From contig LNAC01000338.1 in NCBI GenBank assembly GCA_002007465.1, forward strand, positions 240,233 to 304,232: a DNA stretch of 64,000 bases, in the 5' to 3' direction. This DNA is from Ailurus styani (Eukaryota > Chordata > Mammalia > Carnivora > Ailuridae). The notes beneath the pieces are model-generated. The model ran no database searches, was not told the origin of the DNA, and was given only the letters and a program-made list of their open reading frames with translations. Below are positions 57,201 to 64,000 of the stretch, one piece after another. The translations under genes and the position numbers were made by a program. Numbering within the stretch: the first letter of the stretch is position 1; each line of letters opens with the position of its first letter.

Positions 57201-60200
57201 ATTTATTTTTTTGAAAGTGAGTGAGTGGGGGGGGGGAGGACGGGGGAGAGAGAGGGAGAGAGAGACTCTCGAGCAGGCTCCACGCCTGGTATGGAGCCCG
57301 ACTCAGGACTTGATCTCATGACCCTGAGGTCATGACCCAAGCTGCAACCAAGAGTCAGATGCTTAACCGACTGGGCCACCCAGGCGCCCCTTAGCCATTT
57401 AAAATCTAAGAAAATAATACATACACATCAATAGAAGGTTACGCACTTAACTGTTGTAAGTGGTGTGTGGGAAATCACATTTTTTCAATGTGGATTTTAT
57501 AGTTTTTCTATAGGAACTATGCATTATTTGTGTGCTTACAAGAAGTTAGAATTTTTTTTTTAATAATTCTGTATGTTTTGGATGCTTATGACTTCAGACT
57601 GGTCTGCTTTTGTCTGCCTGTGTGATCCAGATTTTATTATACTTGTGAATACAATGAAACGCTCTCTTTTGGTGGATGAAACCAGGGACCTCCACAACAG
57701 AGCCGCAAAGCACAGCCAGGGGGTCCGCTCCCAGAGGTGCAGAGAGCCTCCCAGGAGGCCTCGGAGGCGGCGGCCCTGGGCGCCCTGCCAGACCCGTGCG
57801 CTGAGCTCCTCGGAGGCCCACCTGACACTGTTGAGCACAGTCTTGTCCTTGGCAGGCGGCTTGGTGATGGGCCGCTTGGTGCTCACCACCTTCACGGGGT
57901 GCTGCTCCTTCCCGCCTTTGCTGTACTTGCTCTTGTCGAACTTGGGTTTCGGTACGCCGTATTTCCTCAGGATCTGCGGGGCGCCAGGGACAGAGAGGGG
58001 TCCTCAGGATCGCCCGAAGGCACACCCGAGGCCCAGCAGCAGCCTGGCGGCGGGGGTGGGGGGTTGGTACCTGGGTGAGCTGGTCCTCTAGCACCTTTTT
58101 TGGAGGCCGGACGTTGGTGAAGAAGAGGTGGAGGAGGTTGCCTGGAGTTTGGGAGTTGATCTGCTCTTTGCTAAGATAGATGTCCGACACTTTGATGGGC
58201 TTTGCTGGCGTCAGGCTCAGCATCTGCTCGGAATGGGCACAGCTCTTAAATATCTCCGTGAGCACCTCTCTGGCCCCGGGCACCAGCTTCTCACCTGTTA
58301 CAAAGCGGGGAGAAGACGAAACAATTCTGTTGTGAACGGGGCACGTCAGGACACACCTCACAGCCGTGTCTCCTAAACAACTCGTTTTTTTGCATGTAGG
58401 TGACAGACGTTTAGTGGTGGTGATAAGCTATATAGCACCCAGCTTCAGTTCCCCCTTCTGGGTGCACACCCTCAGCTGCACCCCCAACCTTCTCTGTGGC
58501 TGGGTGCGGTCCTGTGACGTGGGACACGAGCCACTCCTAGGCCGGTCTGCTCTCGTCGCACTCACCTCCACCCACAGGCTGCACGGAAACGGCCAGCCTC
58601 TGGGATGGCGGACCCCAGCCCTCGGCCTGGGTTCGTCCATGGGCAAGAAACACGCTTCCACTGGGTCCAAGCACTGTACTCCTAGGGCTACTGACCACAG
58701 CAGTTTAATCTACCTTAACACATTTGTGACGGGCAGTTCCGAAGGAACGGAAGAATACGGAGCCTGCAAGTACTGTTGGTGGAAAGCCCAAGTTGTCAAG
58801 CAAGTTTCACGTTATTAGAGAGGATGGTTCAAAACTGGCACAATGAGCAGGTAGAAAATTGTCCTCGAGCACAGGAAAAATAATTTCTTTCTGTGCCCAA
58901 ATAAGTGCTCCAGAGGGTGGGCCCCAGCGGCCCATCAGGACCCCATCTGCATGCTTCTCATGGCCAGGGGCCCAGGTGTGGGGGCTGCACGGACTTGCCC
59001 CTCAATCCCTTCCTCAATTGAGGGTGCGGGGTCAGGTGCGCAGAAGAGGTGGCCAAGCCCTAAGAGCTGACTCAGCAGAACCACAACTTGGTCTCTAGCA
59101 AAATGCGTGTGGCACTTGGCAAAAGACCAAGTACCTTATATGGAAGGTTTGACTATAATAGGATCAGGAACCTGGTCTAAATTCAGATTCAAAGTATGAA
59201 AAGGCTGGCAAACCATGAGTTATGGCAGAAAAAGGCCTCAGACCTTACACTAGTCATCCCTACGTGGGCCGCTGAGTGCTGAGGGGCCAAATGCACACTA
59301 ATAAGGGACTGGGACCAAGACCAGGATGAGGAGAGCCAAGCAGCCCCTCAGGGGCAAGATTTCCCAAAAACTCAGTGATCAAGATATGTATTCCAATGTG
59401 GTATTAAAAAAAGATACCAAATTAATACCAAAATAAACCCACATGATGAGCAAAATATCAACAGTACTGTGCCAAGCCACATTAAAGCCTAACGCAAAAG
59501 AAATAATCAATGATACTGGTCCTGTCTTTATTTAAAATTTTACTATTTTGTTCATCGTGGATATCTTGCATTAATTTTGACTTCCATAAGTATTCAATTA
59601 AAATGCTATTTATCTAGGGACGCCTGGGTGGCTCAGTTGTTAAGCGTCTACCTTCGGCTCAGGTTATGATCTCAGGGTCTGGAATCAAGTCCCATATCAG
59701 GTTCCCTGCTCAGAGGAGACTGCTTCTCCCCCTCTTGCCCCTCACCTTGCTCACGTTCTCTCTCAAATAAATTTTAAAAATCCTAAAAAGATTACACACA
59801 TATACATGTGTACATGTACATATATATGTGTGTGTGTGTGTGTGTGTGTATAATTTAGCCTACTGAGATTTTTGAAGCCCATTAAATATTGTGCCCAAGA
59901 CCTCACTTATCCCACCCTGGTATTAGCCCTGAGCAAACATTTCAAAAATCTTACAACTGGGGCCAACACCAAAACCCGTATTTGGTATTTGTATTCCTAA
60001 GACAGAAAACAAATTCTACAATTCTATCACGAAATTTCAAACAATATTAAGGATTTAGAAAAAAGGACATGGATTAAAAATTTTAAGCAACATTAGTACG
60101 AAATAAAAATGACCACACAAAGGACTGTGATCATAAAAAAAGAAAAACTGCTGTTTCCGGAGTGGAGCTTGGGGCAAGCTGCTGGCTTCAGGCAGGAGTC

Positions 60201-63200
60201 TGCTGCTTGATTCTGCTCAGCGGGGACTCGAGGCTGTGTCCTGGAGGAATGCCCCACATCGTACAAAAGAAGTGGGGACACAGAGGGGTCCACCCACAGA
60301 GTTGTCAGAATGACAAAGTGGGACTTGCTGAAAAGGGGATGGAAATGTTTCTTCCCCAAGAATTAGTATAAAGGCGGAGGTATTTACTGTCCTTAGGCAT
60401 ATGACCAAGTGATTTCCAGCAATGTACTTGTACGTTCTAGCTCCACAGGACAGAACACAATAAATACACCTGAACTTGAACAGAGGGAAGTCTGAATAGA
60501 CAAAAAGCAAAATGGGACTTGAATGAAAGCCTACTTTAAAAAAAAAATTTTTTTTATTTAAAAAGTTCAACTTAGTTAACACATAGTGTATTATTAGTTT
60601 CAGGGTAGAATTTAGTGATTCATCAATCGCTTAGAACAGCCGTCCCCGGCGGTCTCGGCAGGCTGGAGCATGGCAGGCCAGAGGCAGGGGCGCCCTCATG
60701 GCCCTCACAGCTCGGACAGCTTCTATGAGCCAAGCAAACAACGTCTGTCCCATCTCCTCAAGGGCTCCTGCATCATTTCCCAAATCTCTAACCCCCAGGG
60801 GGGCTCCCCGAAGTTCTTTTCTCTGGTAAGATGTAAAAGGGCATTCTAGGTACAGAGAGCAGAAGACCTTGCTCATTTTTTCCTGTAAATTTAAAACTAT
60901 TCCCCAAAAGTCTATTAATTAAAAAAAAAGTCCATAACCCACCTTTAATCGACTTATCATTGAAGTAATCTTCTAACCCTGGGCTCCCCTGTGTATCAAA
61001 CAGACTCTGATTTACTACGGATACAGTGAGAATCTCTTCTGTTGACATCTCCATCAATTCATCTTCACCGTCCAAACTTGACAAACCGATCAAGTCATTA
61101 TTGTTAAATAAACTTGCTCGAATTTTCTCAATTTTGGCTCGGGATCTTATCTGTGTGAACAAAGAAAAGGATCAGGACTGGAGCAGAGGAATGACCCTGT
61201 TTTCCTTCTCGCTCTGCCCTTGAAATCCTCTCCTTGTCTTAAGTGCCGTCAGTGGCGCCTGACTCCCACCAGCTGGTCTCCTCGGGAACGTCGGCCACAC
61301 GCCAACAGCAGTAACTTGGTGGGGAACGTCTCAGCTGGATATCTGTTGCTAAACCCTGCCCCGGTCTGTGGCTCTGCTCCGATGGCCAGGGAGCTAAGGT
61401 CCACGTGCAGCTCTGAGAAAGCCCGCAGGAAGAAGGTACAGAGTGAGAGAAGCGATTCCAGGGAAGAAACCAATCACCGGCTTCGGGAGCTCTCCTGCCA
61501 GAGCCCCCTGGGAGAGCAAAGCGATACACACACATTCCCTTCTAGTGCCTTCCTCGCCATATCCAGTAACGGGAGGACAGTTTCACTCTCAGCCTGACTC
61601 CCCTTACACAAGGGTGAAGACACAGGATGCAGGATTCCTAAACAAGGAGGCCCAAGCAACAGAGGGGATCTTGAAGTGGAAATATGACCTGGAAACTCAG
61701 AATCACCTGGAAGAGAATGGGGTGTGTGTTCTGTAAGGAGCAGTGAAGACCCCTCCTGCCCCTCCTGGTTGTTTACCAGGACCACTCAAACGTACACCGG
61801 CGGGCTGAGCTGGACTAAAGCCCGTCCCCTGGGAAAGGTCAGGCCCCTCAAACCCCTCTGCCCGCCCCCCATACTCAGCAACGAACTACATTTACTTCAT
61901 GACATCACACTTGGCATCACTCTTCGAGATGTGACCTCAGACACAGACAATCAACATAATAAATCGTGGTGGCTTCCAAGAGCTGCCTCAGGGAGCGCCC
62001 TACGTGCCCCGATGTCACCTGTCAGTTACTCCCGGGAAATCGCCCGGGAGGGGTGAGAGGGGCTTGGGGGATCCAAGCCGCTCCTCCACTCATGACTTTA
62101 GGGTTACCCAGGCGCGAGCGCCGTTACCTCCACGACCGCGAAGCCTTTGATGGGGCGCGCCGCCAGGGGCTGGTTGTCCAGGGACGTGACCGTGTACATG
62201 GAGCCCATGTCCGACACGGAGGCCGTCTCCACATTGTCCAGCGGCTCCCCCAGGCTCCCCAGGCTGCCCAGGCTGCCGGTGCTGCACAGGGAGATGTCCA
62301 GGCTCTCCTGGCTGGACACCACGTGGGGCTCCAACACGCCGGGAGGGACGGGCGGCTCGAGGCCTGAGGGCAGCGGATCCACAGAGAGGTCACTGACTGT
62401 CTGCGAGATACCCTGGGAGCTGCAGATGGAGGCCTGACTGGTGGAAGCGGACGCGCTGATGCTCATGGCAGGGGTCAGGCTGCTGGACGTGCTGACCTCC
62501 AAACTGTCCGCGCTGGGGAAGCCGAGGGTCTTCTCCGGCTCGGCTTTGCCGTCAGCGCCCTCGGCCTTGTCCTTGGCCTTCTTGGGGTCTTCGTCCTGCA
62601 GGGGGATGTAGATCTCATCTCTGAAGACCCCGCCGTGGGCGTTGCAGGCCTTGCGGATAGCACCCCTGACGAGGCCCTCGTCCAGGTGGGTGGGGATTCC
62701 GGAGATCACCAGCAAGCGGCTGTGGGCCGTGGGGCCGACCAGCGCCTGGCAGGCGTCAGCGATGGCGTCGCTTGTCACACCCAGCCCCTGCGGGTCCTTC
62801 CTGGTGAGGTGTCGGAGGATGATGAGCAGGGTGAGGGCCCGATGAAACCACAGCATGTCCTCCGGCTTGCTGCCTCCAATGCTGAGCATGGCGGGGTCCG
62901 ACTCCACCGAGCGGGACGACTGGCGCTTCCCAGAGGAGGAGGCCTTCTCCCGCTTCATCTTGACCTTTTTCCTCTTCGACAAGAGGCTGGGGCTCTGCGG
63001 CGTCTGTCCTGGGGAGGACGACGAGGAGGACGAGGAGTCGCTGAGATTCGGGGCGGTCGTTGAGGTCACCCCGCTGGCGGTGACACTCATGTTGGTGGGC
63101 AGGGTCACTTCGGCCACCGCCAGGCAGCCTTCCATGAGCGCGTGGAAGTATGTAGAGAACCTGCCCTGGTCCGGGGCCGACACCGCCCCCGAGCCTCCGC

Positions 63201-63434
63201 ACGCGCTGCCCGAGACCCAGCTCTGGGTCTCCTCGTCGTATAGCTTGTGCAGCTCCGACTGCAGAGCCATGAGCATGGCCAGGCAGGGGTTCAGCTGGAG
63301 GGCGATGGAGGACGACAGGCCGGCCGGGTGCTTCCTCTGCTCCAGGGCGTGCACGGTGCGCAGCAGCTCCGCCAGGAGATGGAAGACAAGCTCCTTCACG
63401 CAGGCCGCCATGTCTGTGGTCCACAGGAAGTTTC
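45090..63434 (-). CDS. HECTD4: HECT domain E3 ubiquitin-protein ligase 4, C-terminal 1276 residues (16 exons; 5' part outside window)
   Basis: Exons in transcript order: 62128-63434, 60943-61150, 58071-58294, 57822-57973, 55961-56115, 55328-55451, 54007-54197, 52842-52988, 51876-51995, 51051-51206, 49640-49743, 49232-49453, 47173-47339, 46598-46793, 45777-45999, 45090-45226. All junctions are GT-AG and all phases agree; the stop TGA is at 45090-45092. Numbering from the first full codon seen, a Ser-rich, probably disordered region (about 145-435) precedes a mid region. The HECT domain spans about 890-1276, with LGQLLGIAIRADVPLP in the N-lobe and ETC-MFMIKLPQYSS in the C-lobe. The catalytic Cys is residue 1244, 32 residues from the end. 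HECT ligases accept ubiquitin on this Cys and pass it to substrates. The human protein is about 4,000 or more residues, so roughly two thirds lies beyond position 64000. No disabling change was seen. Confidence 0.96.
45777..45999 (-). CDS. HECTD4: HECTD4 exon (HECT C-lobe)
   Basis: Acceptor CTTCCCCAG, donor GCAG|GTACCA. It encodes residues 1158-1231 with HIEFFWGALEMF (the usual FW-x-ALxxF start of the C-lobe) and FACNQERIPF. The Cys-Pro-Cys element after it is an unusual insertion relative to classical HECT domains. Confidence 0.95.
46598..46793 (-). CDS. HECTD4: HECTD4 exon (HECT)
   Basis: Acceptor GCCCGCAG, donor AAG|GTCGGT (non-consensus C at +3). It encodes residues 1092-1157 with the AGLGAIIPLQLLTTLSPLE region (HECT 'GF..iiP...l..f...EL'). 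Confidence 0.94.
47173..47339 (-). CDS. HECTD4: HECTD4 exon (HECT)
   Basis: Acceptor CTGCCCTCCAG, donor GGC|GTGAGT. It encodes residues 1037-1091, with CRFTYLTMTGEEVELCSRG. Confidence 0.94.
47340..49231. other. HECTD4 intron, no other gene
   Basis: GC-moderate unique sequence without a recognisable SINE. The many open frames on both strands reflect base composition. Confidence 0.4.
49232..49453 (-). CDS. HECTD4: HECTD4 exon (HECT N-lobe)
   Basis: Acceptor CGTTTCCAG, donor GAGAGT|GTAAGT. It encodes residues 963-1036 with the LLHFLGQLLGIAIR helix and LPSFWKTLVG, which typify the HECT N-lobe. Confidence 0.95.
49640..49743 (-). CDS. HECTD4: HECTD4 exon (HECT N-lobe)
   Basis: Acceptor CGTCCCGCAG, donor AACAAG|GTAGGA. 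It encodes residues 928-962; GSFRHFLWQVCKEL corresponds to the 'GG..rEff..l..el' segment. Confidence 0.93.
49744..50920. other. HECTD4 intron, GC-rich
   Basis: GC-rich unique sequence. MIR-like text at 49825-49925 (ggtcaagtcccgctgtgcc, acttacgagctgggtgac). No exon is supported despite long chance ORFs on both strands. Confidence 0.45.
50921..51038 (-). repeat. GC-rich minisatellite next to a HECTD4 splice donor
   Basis: About a dozen 9-10 bp units of the type cggcagagcc / cgcagagccc. The array ends 7 bp from the GTGAGT donor (51045-51050), so it occupies the intron from about +13. Confidence 0.92.
51051..51206 (-). CDS. HECTD4: HECTD4 exon (start of HECT domain)
   Basis: Acceptor GTCTCTTTCCAG, donor ACCA|GTGAGT. 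It encodes residues 876-927, with YAFNIRFTGEEVHGTSG matching the 'v.F.gE.g.d.GG' opening motif of HECT domains. Confidence 0.94.
51207..51875. other. HECTD4 intron
   Basis: C-rich unique sequence (poly-C near 51414-51430). No exon or mobile element was recognised. Confidence 0.4.
51876..51995 (-). CDS. HECTD4: HECTD4 exon
   Basis: Acceptor CTTCCCTTCAG, donor GGGAG|GTAAGA. It encodes residues 836-875 (GLIFYDTKVTVMNRVLNATV...), just before the HECT domain. Confidence 0.93.
52510..52686 (-). mobile_element. Two partial old tRNA-Lys SINEs in tandem
   Basis: Minus copies at 52510-52590 and 52598-52686. The second ends gagccagtcaggcgcccc, close to the next exon. Confidence 0.7.
52842..52988 (-). 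CDS. HECTD4: HECTD4 exon
   Basis: Acceptor GTGCCCTGCAG, donor CAAAG|GTCAGC. It encodes residues 787-835 (VPIESLRLRFALLQSLN...), predicted helical. Confidence 0.93.
53270..53430 (-). mobile_element. Ancient L1-type fragment
   Basis: Phrases 'gttgcaaaaatagtacgcag' and 'tagcttcccccaaagtgacatc' are typical of very old reversed L1 ends. In a HECTD4 intron. Confidence 0.55.
54007..54197 (-). CDS. HECTD4: HECTD4 exon
   Basis: Acceptor CCCGGCCCCAG, donor CTTGA|GTATGT. It encodes residues 723-786 with CACIDVRHAHKASRKWTLEM. Confidence 0.93.
54198..55327. other. HECTD4 intron, no other gene
   Basis: GC-rich unique sequence. No exon or mobile element was recognised. Confidence 0.4.
55328..55451 (-). 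CDS. HECTD4: HECTD4 exon
   Basis: Acceptor TCTCCATCAG, donor GAGAG|GTAAGA. It encodes residues 682-722 with EEKYLTLEGFHKFVIDRAK. Confidence 0.93.
55961..56115 (-). CDS. HECTD4: HECTD4 exon (Lys/Pro-rich)
   Basis: Acceptor GTCCTCTGTCAG, donor AAGAAG|GTGAAT. It encodes residues 630-681: MWYERRNSDCNALVY, then a Lys/Glu/Pro/Ser-rich tail that is probably an exposed linker. Confidence 0.93.
56116..56738. other. HECTD4 intron
   Basis: AT-rich unique sequence. No element was recognised. Confidence 0.4.
56739..56935 (+). mobile_element. Can-SINE
   Basis: Plus copy (antisense to HECTD4) with (aaat)n and A15 tail. Confidence 0.88.
57200..57390 (-). mobile_element. Can-SINE with TSD
   Basis: Minus copy with a G10 run, flanked by ttagccatttaa at 57188 and 57391. 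Confidence 0.9.
57822..57973 (-). CDS. HECTD4: HECTD4 exon (basic)
   Basis: Acceptor CGCCCCGCAG, donor TCAG|GTGGGC. It encodes residues 580-629, very Lys-rich (KPKFDKSKYSKGGK). Confidence 0.93.
58071..58294 (-). CDS. HECTD4: HECTD4 exon
   Basis: Acceptor GCTTTGTAACAG, donor ACCCAG|GTACCA. It encodes residues 505-579 (GEKLVPGAREVLTEIFKSC...). Confidence 0.94.
58295..59616. other. HECTD4 intron, no other gene
   Basis: Unique sequence without a recognised element. Confidence 0.4.
59617..59792 (+). mobile_element. Can-SINE
   Basis: Plus copy with the head gggacgcctgggtggctc and a degraded tail. Confidence 0.85.
59801..59853 (+). repeat. (AC/TG)n microsatellite
   Basis: Alternating purine-pyrimidine: acatgtgtacatgtacatat, then (TG)12. 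It can adopt Z-DNA. Confidence 0.9.
60545..60628 (-). mobile_element. Short carnivore L1 3' fragment
   Basis: The same 3'UTR text as at 13930 ('acatagtgtattattagtttcaggg', 'gtgattcatcaatc'), reversed and strongly 5' truncated. Confidence 0.7.
60943..61150 (-). CDS. HECTD4: HECTD4 exon
   Basis: Acceptor TTGTTCACACAG, donor TTAAAG|GTGGGT. It encodes residues 436-504, acidic in the middle (LDGEDELMEMSTEEI). Confidence 0.94.
61151..62127. other. HECTD4 intron, no other gene
   Basis: Unique sequence. No SINE was recognised. Confidence 0.4.
62128..63434 (-). CDS. HECTD4: HECTD4 large exon (1307 nt)
   Basis: Acceptor CTTTGCTTCAG, donor GTGGAG|GTAACG. It encodes residues 1-435 of the visible part: a helical segment (about 1-95), a poly-Ser run (about 140-150), a basic KRKKVKMKREK patch, a helical stretch DMLWFHRALTLLIILRHL, a compact segment with LLVISGIPTHLDEGLVRGAI, and a Ser/Leu/Pro-rich tail with GSLGSLGSLG repeats. 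Long antisense open frames on + are composition shadows. Confidence 0.96.
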
Positions 63435-63712
63435 CTGAAGCAAAGAGAAAACAGGAACAGCAGCGGTCACGCGTGCAGCACTTGCTCTGTGCCCGGTGCT
63501 GTTCCTGGCGCGATCTTAGCCATCCCCGGCTCACAGATGACAAAATGGAGGCTCGCAGAGCTCAAGCCTGGCTGGTTGCCCCCAGAGCCTGCAGCCTTAA
63601 GCCCGGGCCGCAGGACCGCACGGAGCCGGGTTCCAGGGCTCACACCAAAGACTCGCTTTCTTTCTCATAAGGTTATCACGCAAGTTGGTGACAAGTCACG
63701 AGAACACGACCC

Positions 63713-63740
63713 CCTTTTTTTTAAAAAAGATATTATTTAT

Positions 63741-63780
<40 letters not shown>

Positions 63781-63920
63781 ACGAGTGGGTAGGGAAGGGG
63801 CAGAGGGAGAGGGAGAAGCTCCATGGAGCAGGGAGCCCAATGTGGGGCTCGACCCCAGGACTGTGGGATCATGACCTGAGCCAAAGGCAGACGTTCAACC
63901 ATCTGACTCACCCAGGTGCC
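63713..63920 (-). mobile_element. Can-SINE with (GA)n
   Basis: Minus copy in the next HECTD4 intron. The purine tract (63741-63775) is expanded. Confidence 0.88.
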
Positions 63921-64000
63921 TTAAAATTAAAGTTGAAAAAAAGGAGCAAAGAGCTGATTGCCAAAAAACCAAATCAATAAACACTGAAAGGCATGACTCG

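Noticed and set aside
62855..63670. 271-residue open frame on + opposite the large HECTD4 exon
   Set aside because: It is the shadow of a 1307-nt GC-rich coding exon on the other strand. The minus frame has the protein features, splice sites and matching phase.

Overview
This is vertebrate nuclear DNA from a carnivoran, probably a mustelid. The window is littered with tRNA-Lys-derived Can-SINEs, many with perfect target-site duplications. The commonest young copies carry the phase 'gtaggcagagaggcaggcag', which I associate with the weasel family. There is one long N gap and one single-N junction, as expected of a draft assembly. Nothing prokaryotic, viral-episomal or CRISPR-like is present.

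Two protein-coding genes lie tail to tail. TRAFD1 (FLN29, + strand) is complete apart from a gap in intron 1. It has a CpG-island promoter with three CCAAT boxes and an ETS site, one non-coding exon, and 11 coding exons that join in frame to exactly 582 codons. A poly(A) signal lies at 33131-33136. HECTD4 (- strand) is represented by its last 16 coding exons, which join in frame to 1276 residues. They end with the complete HECT E3 ligase domain, whose catalytic cysteine is in the terminal exon (codon 45189-45191). The rest of HECTD4 lies to the right of the window. This pairing matches the human 12q24.13 order NAA25 - TRAFD1 - HECTD4.

Layout: 1-6100 is intergenic, with an ancient L1 split by a 1.3-kb composite insertion, two homologous LTRs in inverted orientation, and SINEs. 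6100-7350 is the TRAFD1 CpG island. 9039-33155 is the TRAFD1 body, whose introns are packed with SINEs and old L1 fragments. 33155-43015 is about 10 kb of repeat-rich DNA between the two 3' ends. 43015-45089 is the probable HECTD4 3'UTR. 45090-63434 holds the HECTD4 coding exons in GC-rich introns with few SINEs. 63713-63920 is a SINE in the next HECTD4 intron.

The two genes have no obvious shared pathway beyond immunity/ubiquitin themes: TRAFD1 is an interferon-induced brake on Toll-like-receptor and RIG-I signalling, and HECTD4 is a giant HECT ubiquitin ligase. I did not find a new biological system. The most interesting observations are the SINE-bounded composite retro-insertion at 504-1805, the repeated zinc-finger/intron phasing in TRAFD1, a GC minisatellite that nearly touches a HECTD4 splice donor, and a possible poison exon in TRAFD1.
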